54,870 nucleotides of DNA from Hahella sp. (GTDB lineage: Bacteria > Pseudomonadota > Gammaproteobacteria > Pseudomonadales > Oleiphilaceae): assembly GCA_028280065.1 (NCBI GenBank), contig JANQMN010000049.1, positions 1 through 54,870 of the forward strand, in the 5' to 3' direction. Made by a program: the position numbers and the translations under genes. Shown here piece by piece: positions 34,260 through 42,768 of this stretch. The notes under the pieces were generated by a model that made no database searches, was not told where the DNA came from, and saw only the letters and a list, made by a program, of their open reading frames with translations. Position 1 is the first letter of the stretch; the number at the start of each line of letters is the position of its first letter.

Positions 34260-34789
34260 AACCAGTTGCAAACAAGAGACATCAAACTGGCAGACCGGCT
34301 TTGCGCATTTCATCCCTAGATGGGGCTTTGTAGAAGAACCCAAATTGGCGGATCTAGGAAAAGCGAGCATTGTTGCTATTCCGGTTGTTGATATGGCTGT
34401 GTTGCAATTGCTGCTTTCAAGTAGCCTGCGGATCGTTCGTATACGCTGGCATGATGACTAGCTATTCCCCGGAGGGGAAACGTTTTATAGCCGGTGGTTT
34501 CAATCACCGGAACAGATACATTCCTCAACCCAAGCCCTGAAAGGGCGACGTAAAATGGGTTAACATATAGAAGTTTCAATCAGACCAGACAGTTGCAAAT
34601 AAACTGGGCAGGAGCTTGGTCTGATTGCGTATTAGGCCTGATATGATTGCGGTTCGCTGAATCTAGTAGTTGCCAGGAACGGCGAAGCAGCCATTGAGAC
34701 TGCTTCGCGCCATTACGAGGTTCTTGCAAAATTACGCGTCTTGCTGCCGTATGCGCCATGCGCACCGTTTTCCTAACTTCTTTAAAAAA
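34260..34789. other. Non-coding stretch with a hairpin cluster
   Basis: No gene recognised. It carries the REP-like hairpin array at 34465-34627 and a further 9-bp hairpin at 34682-34708 (GCGAAGCAG/CTGCTTCGC). The latter lies downstream of the glycoside-hydrolase-like gene, and I see no T-run beside it. Confidence 0.6.
34465..34627. repeat. Cluster of four hairpins, REP-like
   Basis: Perfect stems follow one another: TTCCCC/GGGGAA (34465-34479), CCGGTG/CACCGG (34491-34510), GCCCT/AGGGC (34534-34546), and an 11-bp pair CAATCAGACCA/TGGTCTGATTG (34577-34587/34617-34627). GTTTCAATCA occurs at 34497 and a close copy at 34574. The layout resembles mobile REP-type intergenic repeats; only one array is in the window. 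Confidence 0.5.
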
Positions 34790-37186
34790 CTAATAGTTAC
34801 TGACTTGAATCGCCGGTGCACGATTGTGGTAGCCGTCGACGGCAATTACTTCATAAACTATTTCACCCGCAGGCGGCCAGGGATCATGGAATAAGGTATC
34901 TGAGGTATGAGTGTAGGGTTCTCCATTGCGGTAGATTTTATAATAAGCGACGCCGGTATTATCCGTTGCTTCGCTCCATGCCAGCTCATAACCCCAGGCG
35001 CCATCACTTTCCAATGTCAGCTCTGTCGCTTCAGTCGGCGGCTCTGAGTCACCCGCCATCAGCGGTGCCGGCGTGGCGCTCGCGATTACTGTTCCAGCGC
35101 TATCCAAAGCGTCGATGCGATATTCGTAAAGCTGACCCAGGCTCAGCCAATCGTCGTTAAAGGACAACTGTAGCGCTGTGCGCCAGCCAATTAGTATTTC
35201 ATCGCGATATATTTTGAAGTGATCGGCAGTACCGGTAATTTGCCATTCCAACCGAATACCCCAGCTCGCCGGTACCGCCGTGGCGCTCGCATTGAGGGAA
35301 ACCGGTGTCGGATCTTCCGGCGGCGTATCATTGTTGCCGCCTCCGTCATCACCGCCAGCATCGCCATCTGATGGCGGGACTTCATTATCGATATCGCGCT
35401 CACATTGGGACCACCAACAAGGGACGTTCAGGCTATAGTCTTTGACAGCAGCGAATTTAACGGCTTCGTTATCGGATTGCAGTTGGTATTCTTTTAACGG
35501 GAAGGCGCCATAGGCCCCCCAGCTTTCAATGCTTTCGAAAACGATATAGAGACCCCCTCCGGCGTTACGCCAGCTGTCAAAATGATCGACAAATGCCTGT
35601 GCCATTCTCGGGTCGCGATTGGCATCCAGAAACATGTCGTTGACTGCTGTCCGGTCGCCGCTAAGATTGCCGGCAAAGGTTAAATGCTGCCCCCCTTCGT
35701 AGGCCACCAGCTCGAGTCCATATTGATCGGCCATATCTTTGTTCTGATGCATTTGTGACTCTGCAGCGGCCAGTGCACCATGCTCAGGCGCTTGTGCCCA
35801 GTCGGGGAGGTCGGGGTCATAGGTCAATCCGTACAGCACGCCTTCTACGAACTCATTGAAGAGGTTGTCTAGGCCGCTGCTGCCCTGACTTGCCCAGTCG
35901 CTCATAATCTGCAGGTAACGGTCATTAGCGAAATAACCGCCGAAGTAAGGACCTATGGCTAAAGAGTCGACGTTGGCGGCGCAATTCTGGCCGGTATAGA
36001 GAGCGGCTACCGGGCAGGCCAGCGATTGCTGTCCCACCCAGGCATTGCCGCCTTGCGCTCCCATAACGCAGTTAACGCGATCGGCCTCCTCGGCGAACTC
36101 TGCCTTGATAAGTCCGCAAACCTGATTAACGCGATGGCCGTAATAATTCAGTCGATATTCAAAATCGCTTACGCCGGCCTCCGGCCAGGTGGCGCGTCCT
36201 TGTTCCTGCATATATTGGGCGTCAAGAATGTAAGGCCAGGCGCTGTTCCAAATTTCATTCGCTAACTCGATATGAACCCGGAGGTGAGGGGCAAGGTCTG
36301 CCCTAATTAATCGTGCTAGCTCTCGAACGTATTCATCGTTAGCCCGTGCCGGTATATTAATCCAGGGCTCCGCATGTACCGCGTTACTCATTTGCAGAGC
36401 CAATTCAAACGGAGCGCCCTTCAGCGCCCAACTGGCATCTTCAAGTTGGGTCCGGTCTTGCCAGTCCGTTATCGGGTTGGTGATGGTGTTTAGGTACTGC
36501 ATAAAGCGTAGGGCCCGAAAATTTTGCAAATCCTGAAGCAGGCGCGGATGAATCGGTTGCTCTTGGTAAGTCTCTTCGAATGGTACGAACGCATCACTGC
36601 ATTCGGCGGCTGATTCTGCGTAATGCAGCGGGTTTCCATCACATGTGCCGCCAGGAACGATAATCCGAATGTTGCGTAGATAGTTGCCGTTGCCCGACGG
36701 GTCTGTCGCATCGATGTGGAGGAAAAAGTGGCTGCCTTCAGCGACATTCACTATATGCCGACCTGGTTCGGATTGTTCCGCGATAAAGTTTCCACCGCTG
36801 TATCTGAGAGTTCCTTCGCCATCGTACAGAACAACAAAATCTCCGTGAGGATGGTGCGCGTTATCGAGATAGATAATGCTGGTTAAGTACTGGTAGTCAA
36901 CATCGTCACCGGGCACCGGTAAGGAGCGCGGCCAGCCTTGAGGGTCAAGATCGAGCCGGTCATATTCACGAGTATTAAAATTATTCCAACTGGAGGTCGC
37001 CCAGAGGTTGCCGCTGCCATCCGAAGCTTGCTTCATGACATCGATCAAATTCCACTGACTGGTCCAGTAAGACAAGCCGGTTACATTGATACCTAATCCG
37101 GAATCTTCGTTGGGCGGGGCGGCAAGGGACAATGTTGAGATGGTGAATGCACAGGCGAAGGCAAAACTGACAAGTTTGTTTTTCAC
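34790..37186 (-). CDS. Secreted glycoside-hydrolase-like protein with two FN3 domains
   Basis: 798 aa. Signal peptide (KNKLVSFAFACAFTISTLSLA). A large N-terminal part (25-595) has clan GH-A features: an Asn-Glu pair at 310-311 (HIELANEIWN) fits the acid/base, and Glu497 (VAYEGGQH) the nucleophile. A Gly/Asp-rich linker (about 612-632) leads to two fibronectin-III-like modules (about 635-705 and 712-798), each with the YKIYRxGE-type strand. The exact GH family is not recognised; polysaccharide binding or hydrolysis outside the cell is inferred. GTG start 37186 with AAGGAG. A 24-bp palindrome of AcrR type lies 61 bp upstream. Confidence 0.8.
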   Translation of the reverse strand: MKNKLVSFAFACAFTISTLSLAAPPNEDSGLGINVTGLSYWTSQWNLIDVMKQASDGSGNLWATSSWNNFNTREYDRLDLDPQGWPRSLPVPGDDVDYQYLTSIIYLDNAHHPHGDFVVLYDGEGTLRYSGGNFIAEQSEPGRHIVNVAEGSHFFLHIDATDPSGNGNYLRNIRIIVPGGTCDGNPLHYAESAAECSDAFVPFEETYQEQPIHPRLLQDLQNFRALRFMQYLNTITNPITDWQDRTQLEDASWALKGAPFELALQMSNAVHAEPWINIPARANDEYVRELARLIRADLAPHLRVHIELANEIWNSAWPYILDAQYMQEQGRATWPEAGVSDFEYRLNYYGHRVNQVCGLIKAEFAEEADRVNCVMGAQGGNAWVGQQSLACPVAALYTGQNCAANVDSLAIGPYFGGYFANDRYLQIMSDWASQGSSGLDNLFNEFVEGVLYGLTYDPDLPDWAQAPEHGALAAAESQMHQNKDMADQYGLELVAYEGGQHLTFAGNLSGDRTAVNDMFLDANRDPRMAQAFVDHFDSWRNAGGGLYIVFESIESWGAYGAFPLKEYQLQSDNEAVKFAAVKDYSLNVPCWWSQCERDIDNEVPPSDGDAGGDDGGGNNDTPPEDPTPVSLNASATAVPASWGIRLEWQITGTADHFKIYRDEILIGWRTALQLSFNDDWLSLGQLYEYRIDALDSAGTVIASATPAPLMAGDSEPPTEATELTLESDGAWGYELAWSEATDNTGVAYYKIYRNGEPYTHTSDTLFHDPWPPAGEIVYEVIAVDGYHNRAPAIQVSNY

Positions 37187-37583
37187 GGTCGCTCCTTAAA
37201 TCGGGAATTCCTAAGCTTTAATGACTGCGTGTTCCTGTCTACATCATATACATACATTGGTGTATGTATAGTATATTTTTGCGAAATTTGGGAAAGGATA
37301 TTGAAAAAATGTGTAACCAAAGGTTGTGTCCACTGGACCGCGATAGTTTTCCATCGGCTATCTCAGATCATAGCATCAGTTTTCATTGACAATCTTCTGC
37401 GCTTGGGCCTATTTGTGAACCAGTCTGTCTACTGGCCGTATCTGAGAAACACAATCATGTCCGACGCGTATCCAGTCAAGGTTTTTCAGAAAAAGGCGTA
37501 CCCTTCTGATTCCATTGATTTATTTGACGTTACGCCGGTACAGGTGGGTATTATCAAGAAAGTCGCTTTCCAAGTTGGCAACT
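37187..37583. other. Intergenic stretch between GH-like gene and acrR-like gene
   Basis: No gene recognised. It holds the promoter region of the GH-like gene with the palindrome at 37247-37270. Long open frames across it overlap the regulator gene on the other strand and do not look coding. The unusual width next to an AcrR-type gene could mean a lost neighbour. Confidence 0.5.
37247..37270. promoter_or_regulatory. AcrR-like operator palindrome upstream of the GH-like gene
   Basis: TATACATACA (37247-37256), TTGG, TGTATGTATA (37261-37270): perfect 10-bp arms. TACATAC/GTATGTA half sites are those of the E. coli AcrR operator, though the spacer here is shorter. The matching regulator gene lies about 310 bp away. 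Confidence 0.6.
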
Positions 37584-38195
37584 TCAAGCCTGAAAACCTC
37601 GCAGGAACAGGCGAACCAATTCTAGCGCCCGGTTTTTCAGCGAAAATTGATCGGCATGAGAAAGCCAGTGCTGAGCATGCCCCATCAGAAACGCGAAGAT
37701 GCTGTGGGCCAGAAGTTCAGTATCGACATCTCCGCGAATTTCTTCGATGTCTATCAGCCACCGCAAGTATAGTTGCAAGCTCCGAATGTCTGTTTCAGCC
37801 TGTTCGTTCAGGTGTTCAATCAGCGACTTAGTTTCGCCGACTTTCTCTACCTTGAAAAAAACCACATCAAAGAGTTTTCTTGATGTCGGTAAGTTCTCTA
37901 TATGGCTTAGCCAGGCAACCAGAAAGGTTTCCAGGTTAACCAAACTCGGCGACTCATTTAGCAAATGTTCTTGCACTAAGGCATTCGCGGGCGCCAACCA
38001 GTCAGTAAGAATTTCCTCAAATAAGGCCGTTTTATTTTTGAAATGCCAATATATCGCCCCTCTGGTAAGTCCTGCCTGTTTGGCAATTTGATCCATGCTG
38101 GTGGCGGAAAATCCTTTATCCAAGATCACTTCTAACGCGGAATCCAGAATCGCTTGTCGTGTTCTCTCTGCTTCCTCTTTGGTTTTGCGAACCAT
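37584..38195 (-). CDS. TetR-family regulator, AcrR type
   Basis: 203 aa. N-terminal HTH typical of AcrR/TtgR repressors (EEAERTRQAILDSALEVILDKGFSATSMDQIAKQAGLTRGAIYWHFKNKTALF, residues about 7-60), and a helical ligand domain that binds hydrophobic compounds in relatives. AcrR genes usually face an RND efflux operon; here no acrAB follows on either side, so it is an orphan. Two AcrR-like palindromes flank the gene (37247-37270 and 38231-38254), pointing to autoregulation and possible control of the secreted GH-like gene. Confidence 0.92.
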   Translation of the reverse strand: MVRKTKEEAERTRQAILDSALEVILDKGFSATSMDQIAKQAGLTRGAIYWHFKNKTALFEEILTDWLAPANALVQEHLLNESPSLVNLETFLVAWLSHIENLPTSRKLFDVVFFKVEKVGETKSLIEHLNEQAETDIRSLQLYLRWLIDIEEIRGDVDTELLAHSIFAFLMGHAQHWLSHADQFSLKNRALELVRLFLRGFQA

Positions 38196-38230
38196 ATTTT
38201 TCGTACCGGCGCTTTATGATAAATGAATCA

Positions 38231-38254
38231 TACAAACATGCAGGAACGTATGTA
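38231..38254. promoter_or_regulatory. AcrR-like operator in the acrR promoter region
   Basis: A 24-bp site beginning TACAAACATG and ending ACGTATGTA lies 36 bp before the regulator start. I count 18 of 24 positions equal to the E. coli acrAB operator as I remember it, including spacing. Likely autoregulatory site. Confidence 0.5.
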
Positions 38255-38285
38255 AATGTTTAAACAAGGTTTGTGAAATAACTGG

Positions 38286-39203
38286 CTATTCGAGTTGCGG
38301 ACGCATTTGGTATAGCTTTTCAGCTATGTCGACGATGATTTCCGAGTTTTCCAGCTGTTGCGTGAGTTCAGCCATTTGGCCGGTACCGTTGTAAGCGCCC
38401 CAAATTGCACTTGCCATCGCTCCGATCGTGTCGGTATCGCCTCCCAATGCGAACACTTTGCTTAACATTTCATTTAAGCCTTTTTCTCGGTGCTTTAGAG
38501 CAAAATACAGGGCAGCGGGACAGGATTCCAGGGCCAACATGCCATTGCCGAGCTTCTTTCTGATCACCTTTGTCCCGGCATCTTCTTCGCCCTCGCAAAG
38601 ATTGGCTACGGTGCGGATTTTTTCCTGGTACTTGGCTGAAATACAAGCGTTTGCCAGTCCTTTTATCACTTCCGAGCTGGTTGCATTATTAAGAGCCTGT
38701 ATCGTCGCCACGGCGATCAGGTGTGCGCCTTCAATGGCCAGGGGATGCGCATGGGTAATCTCGGCGGATTTCTTTACATAATCGAAGAGCTGCTCGTCGT
38801 GGTATGGATGATACAAAGCGACCACCGGCGCTCGCATGGCTGCTCCATTGCCCATTGACCCATCTTTGAATTTCCTTCGATTTAGCTCCTGCCAGCTTTT
38901 CCCGCTTCTGATTCCTTTAAGCAACTTACCGGCACTCGGTCCATAGCCTCTGGACCATCGATAACTGCCTGCAAACGTCTCAGCAAGATGTTGTTGCTCG
39001 ATGCCACCGACGGTCAAAATGGAATTGGCGACATCCATCGACATTTGGGTATCGTCGGTGTAGCGGCGTCTTCCATTTTGGAATCCGATAAGTTTCCAGA
39101 GTGACCGTTCCAGGATTCCACCTTCGTAAGGCGCGCCAAATGCATCGCCGATCGCCAAACCTAAGAAGCAGCCTCGGTACTTATCTATTCCAACTGCCGA
39201 CAA
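38286..39203 (-). CDS. ADP-ribosylglycohydrolase family protein
   Basis: 305 aa. ARH/DraG-like fold: GCFLGLAIGDAFGAPYE (about 11-27), YTDDTQMSMD with the Mg-binding Thr49, Asp50 and Asp51, GSMGNGAAMRAPVVALY, and the C-terminal metal motif ALGGDTDTIGAMASAIWGA. Enzymes of this fold remove ADP-ribose from proteins or small molecules using two Mg2+ ions. No partner ADP-ribosyltransferase is adjacent. The start read here is TTG 39203, with GGAAAAG very close; the true start is uncertain, but the family N-terminus fits. Confidence 0.9.
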   Translation of the reverse strand: MSAVGIDKYRGCFLGLAIGDAFGAPYEGGILERSLWKLIGFQNGRRRYTDDTQMSMDVANSILTVGGIEQQHLAETFAGSYRWSRGYGPSAGKLLKGIRSGKSWQELNRRKFKDGSMGNGAAMRAPVVALYHPYHDEQLFDYVKKSAEITHAHPLAIEGAHLIAVATIQALNNATSSEVIKGLANACISAKYQEKIRTVANLCEGEEDAGTKVIRKKLGNGMLALESCPAALYFALKHREKGLNEMLSKVFALGGDTDTIGAMASAIWGAYNGTGQMAELTQQLENSEIIVDIAEKLYQMRPQLE

Positions 39204-39365
39204 ACTTTTCCAGCCTTAAATTTTCACACTAATAACAATAACGCCGATCCGCTTACGGGCCGGACCTTGGTTTTGGATCAGGTAGCGGTAACTTACCATG
39301 GCCGACCTAAGTCTAGGGCAACTTTACCGGTTTACCCAGTCTATACTTGATCCCAACCTTCAGAG

Positions 39366-40199
39366 TTATTGTGCGGGAACAAACTGGTTGACAATTTCAG
39401 TGATCTCGCCTGACCTTTTCATTTTATAAATCTGAATGTCGAACTTTTGATGAAAGTCCTTTTTGAATGGAAAGTTGATTTCAGCATTCACATCCGTAAA
39501 GGCAAGATAACCATCATTCTCGGAGATGGTTTGTATTTCCACTAAACGGGTATTCTGTTGCCGGATTTTGTATTCATCGGAGTTCTGAATGATATTGACA
39601 TACCATTCAAAAGGCAGTTTTGCAGTTACCGTACAATTTGCTCTGCCGAATAGCATTACTCGGGCAACTTCTTTGACGGAATTTTGATAAACCACGTTAA
39701 TACTTTTTTCTTTGACAAGTTTTTCAAAAGATTCTCCCGCCCGACCGTCTCCCTGCCACATTGCGACAACGACATCCTGTAAGTAATCGGGATAGCCGAG
39801 GCTAGTATCAATGTCGGTGCTTGAGGAGCAAGCCACGATATCTTTTTGGGTGAAGAGAGGCAATGAGTAAGGCCAAAGATAAGGCTTTGGCGGATCGCTG
39901 GCAGTAAGCCAGTCGTGGGCATGAAAATACGGCGGAAGAATGGCAAATGCCTTGCCTTTTTTGGCAAGATACTTCGCCCTTGCCCATGGTACGACGTTGA
40001 AAGACAGCCGGTATGAGGGAATTCGAGATACCGCCCTCCTGACGGTCTCTATATAGATACCGGTAAGCACGCCATCGGTGTCCCGATAGGTAAAGGGCGG
40101 CAGCGTATCGTTGGTGTAAATCTCAATCGGTTGCACGGATTCAGAGTAACAGCTTGCAGCCTGAAACAAGGTAATTAAGGCAAGTACTCTTAAACCCAT
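39366..40199 (-). CDS. Periplasmic substrate-binding protein-like
   Basis: 277 aa. Signal peptide (MGLRVLALITLFQAASCYSES) and a bilobal fold of the polar amino-acid/SBP_bac_3 type: IEIYTNDTLPPFTYRDTDGVLTGIYIETVRRA at the mature N-terminus, VPWARAKYLAKKGKAFAILPPY, and a C-terminal GEITEIVNQFV. No transporter genes adjoin; orphan proteins of this group are common in Gammaproteobacteria and their ligands unknown. ATG 40199 is preferred because AGAGG precedes it; TTG at 40205 would add two residues. Confidence 0.82.
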   Translation of the reverse strand: MGLRVLALITLFQAASCYSESVQPIEIYTNDTLPPFTYRDTDGVLTGIYIETVRRAVSRIPSYRLSFNVVPWARAKYLAKKGKAFAILPPYFHAHDWLTASDPPKPYLWPYSLPLFTQKDIVACSSSTDIDTSLGYPDYLQDVVVAMWQGDGRAGESFEKLVKEKSINVVYQNSVKEVARVMLFGRANCTVTAKLPFEWYVNIIQNSDEYKIRQQNTRLVEIQTISENDGYLAFTDVNAEINFPFKKDFHQKFDIQIYKMKRSGEITEIVNQFVPAQ

Positions 40200-40441
40200 T
40201 GTCAACCTCTGGTTAAAAACTTTTACCAGTCTCCCATTTGTTTATCCTAGTCCATCGATAAGTATTTAGGAAATTCGGGAGAAAAGCGCCGCTCTTTTTA
40301 TCTAAAACGAGTAAGACCAATTCGGAGCAGCTTGCGCTATAAGTGGAATGGAGTAAGTCACCGGTATATTTTTACCTTGTTTGCAAAAACTGGCCAAAAA
40401 TAAGTGGGAAAATTTCCCTCAAATCCTGTATGCTAGTCGCT

Positions 40442-41302
40442 ATGGATAAATCGCACAATCAAACCCCAGCCGCACTTGTTAAAGCAATAGTGAAGCTTGC
40501 AACGCCTTTGGTGCGGCTGTTGTTACATTTTCAGATCACTTTTCCGGTCTTCAGCCAGATGTTGAAGCGCATCTATATAGACATCGCCGATCAGGAATTC
40601 GGCATCGATAACAAACCCCCCACGGATAGCCGAATCAGTTTGTTGACCGGTATTCATCGAAAGGACGTGAAACGCTTTCGGCATGACGAACCCGATCAGA
40701 ACAAAGCCCCGGAAACATTTTCCGTCGGAACTCAGTTGATTAGTGTATGGCTTAGCGACCCGGCCTACCTTGATTCGGAGGGCAAGCCGAAAGCGCTTCC
40801 GAAAGCCTCCCCCAAGAATCCAGGTAATGCGATTAGTTTCGAGACATTGGTTGCCAGTGTAACAAAACAGGATATTCGTCCAAAAGTTGTTTTAGAGGAA
40901 TGGTTGCGGCTTGGCGTTGTGCATATCCAGGACAATCAGGTTGTCCTCAATGCCAATGCATTCGTACCACAGCAAGGATTTGACGAGAAAGCCTTTTTCT
41001 TCGGCAAGAACCTACACGACCATATCGCTGCCGGTACTCATAATTTACTCAATGGGCAGCCACCCCAGTTTGATCGGGCAGTGTTTTATAACAGGTTGAC
41101 GCCGGACGCGATTAGCGCTCTGGAATCCATGATTAATGACAGAGCCTCCCAGCTATTGGTGGATGTCAACAAAGAGGCGAAACGCCTGCAGATCAAAAGC
41201 CGGGGAAATGCGAAGGCCCATTTTCGATTCAATCTGGGTGCCTATTTTTGGGTGGAACACCAAGCACCTGCCAAGTTTGGGGATACCAATGAAAAGGATT
41301 AA
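40442..41302 (+). CDS. DUF6502-family protein
   Basis: 286 aa. Matches my memory of DUF6502: the N-terminal LVKLATPLVRLLLHFQITFPVF-type hydrophobic start, TDSRISLLTGIHRKDVKRF (a winged-helix-like segment), ISVWLSDPAYLDSEGKP, and a helical C-terminus. Cytoplasmic; probably DNA-binding or regulatory given the HTH-like segment, but the function is unknown. The last 14 bases overlap the start of the small acidic secreted protein, an arrangement suggesting coupling. The frame opens further upstream (40343), but this ATG fits the family; the ribosome site is poor. Confidence 0.72.
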   Translation: MDKSHNQTPAALVKAIVKLATPLVRLLLHFQITFPVFSQMLKRIYIDIADQEFGIDNKPPTDSRISLLTGIHRKDVKRFRHDEPDQNKAPETFSVGTQLISVWLSDPAYLDSEGKPKALPKASPKNPGNAISFETLVASVTKQDIRPKVVLEEWLRLGVVHIQDNQVVLNANAFVPQQGFDEKAFFFGKNLHDHIAAGTHNLLNGQPPQFDRAVFYNRLTPDAISALESMINDRASQLLVDVNKEAKRLQIKSRGNAKAHFRFNLGAYFWVEHQAPAKFGDTNEKD

Positions 41303-41624
41303 CCACGTCCTAATTACAGCAGTACTACTGACCCCGCTGTCATCTGCGTGGGCGGAAGCACCATCGGCCGATCCTGATGAAGAGGGTGGAATAGCAGGTA
41401 CTGGGGCACCTCATGAAGCGCTTGATATCGTCGAACCCCCCGAAGTCCCGGAAATGGATATCATTGTCCCCGAAGACTATGACTTTTACGACGGGACCGA
41501 TGTTGGCGAGGGGCTCGAGACAGTGGAAACGCCGGATTCCGATATCGACGGACCGGAAGTACCGGATACCGGCATAGACGATGGCGATTTGGATCCGCCA
41601 GATACTCCTAAGCCGCCGGGCTAG
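41289..41624 (+). CDS. Small acidic secreted protein
   Basis: 111 aa. Signal peptide (MKRINHVLITAVLLTPLSSAWA) followed by an extremely acidic, Pro/Asp/Glu-rich mature chain (about 35 Asp/Glu, ending DPPDTPKPPG) with the segment EEGGIAGTGAPHE. It has no Cys and is probably disordered or Ca-binding. DUF6502 genes are, as I recall, often followed by a secreted DUF5666 protein starting with a similar GGI(A/G)GTG stretch; here only that stretch remains, so this may be a short or decayed form. AAAGG-type site within the upstream gene; coupled to it by a 14-base overlap. Confidence 0.7.
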   Translation: MKRINHVLITAVLLTPLSSAWAEAPSADPDEEGGIAGTGAPHEALDIVEPPEVPEMDIIVPEDYDFYDGTDVGEGLETVETPDSDIDGPEVPDTGIDDGDLDPPDTPKPPG

Positions 41625-41718
41625 AAGTGCCAGACCCGTTTCGACCGATAATTTGCTGCATTCCTGCGGCCAGGAGATCTTCCTGGTCGGCTTCCATGGC
41701 AAGTTGAAAATTGGTTGC

Positions 41719-42474
41719 CTAAAATTTTCGCGTTACATTAAATCCTAACGCATAATCGTCACTGTATTCCGACAAGCCGTAAATGGCATAGGGCGTTACA
41801 GACCACTCGGGCGTCAGATAATGTTGGCTCGTCATTAAAAAGTAGGTATTGGTGCCGGCTGCTTCCGTGCTTCGCTGTTTGCTGTTAATCAGTGTGCTAA
41901 TCCGAAGTCTATTGGAATGCTTGTAGGATACGCCCAGCCCGGTTTTCCACTGATTAAAGTAATTCGTTCGAGGAGAGTCGCCTTTGACCCGATAGCTTAG
42001 TTTTAAAAACGGGTTCCAGGTGCCGATGTGCATCAGCGTTACTCCTGGTTCGAAATCAAGTTCCCCCGAGCCCAAGCCCTTTTTTTCATCGGCGGTTGGT
42101 ATTTTGGTTTTCAACCAAGCAGAATAAAAGATGGGTGCGGGTGTTTTCAGTAGCCAGTCGCGACTGACGGTGACTGTAGTGTCGCCCATTCCGGATATGG
42201 TTTCCCGGCTTTTACCCTGGTCGGGCTGGCTAACCTCGTCTTCCAGGCGCAACCAACTGACCGCCACTTTGAAAGACCAGGGCCAGTGTCGGACTTTAAA
42301 TGAAACAGGCAGGGCGGACAGCGTTCTTTCCCTGTCCACGAAAGCGGTTTCCAGTCCATAGCTGCCCTGGCTGTAATAACCGCCGAAATCCAAGGAGATC
42401 CTCGGTTCCCTAGCCTCTGTATATTGGGCAAACTGGAAACCAAGCAGATAAACGAATAAAGAGATATAACGCAT
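41719..42474 (-). CDS. Outer-membrane beta-barrel-like protein
   Basis: 251 aa. Signal peptide (MRYISLFVYLLGFQFAQYTEA) and a mature part of alternating amphipathic strands (ISLDFGGYYSQGSYGLET, SFKVAVSWLRLEDEV, GDTTVTVSRDWLL, NPFLKLSYRVKGD, WKTGLGVSYKH, YALGFNVTRKF) ending in a C-terminal Phe, the BAM recognition signature. No named family recognised; transport or adhesion roles are possible. It is convergent with the acidic protein gene. Confidence 0.72.
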   Translation of the reverse strand: MRYISLFVYLLGFQFAQYTEAREPRISLDFGGYYSQGSYGLETAFVDRERTLSALPVSFKVRHWPWSFKVAVSWLRLEDEVSQPDQGKSRETISGMGDTTVTVSRDWLLKTPAPIFYSAWLKTKIPTADEKKGLGSGELDFEPGVTLMHIGTWNPFLKLSYRVKGDSPRTNYFNQWKTGLGVSYKHSNRLRISTLINSKQRSTEAAGTNTYFLMTSQHYLTPEWSVTPYAIYGLSEYSDDYALGFNVTRKF

Positions 42475-42768
42475 AGTGGCCGTCGGTTCCGCTCTTTTCC
42501 CTAACGAGTAAATAAATCACGCGATAAATTATGCTAAAAAGTCAAAAGAAACAACGAATTAATTTATCGAGAACCATGGTTTACCAGGCGAAGGATGCCG
42601 TTTTAGGGTGAAAACAAATAGAATGTGGCCGGTTTCCCGGTCCGCCTTCTATACTTAAATGGCCGAGCGCGCTAATTGACATTCTTTCTTGCTATCCGAT
42701 GACCCACGTTGGCAATCACCGGGGAAAAATGGCTAGGATAAACCAAAAATAACAAAGTAGATGTTCAA

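Noticed and set aside
34497-34583. GTTTCAATCA repeats as CRISPR repeats
   Set aside because: Only two partial copies, no constant repeat length or spacers, no cas genes.
37229-37831. 200-codon open frame on the plus strand
   Set aside because: Its 3' half is antisense to the AcrR-type gene and its 5' half contains the operator palindrome; composition is not coding-like.
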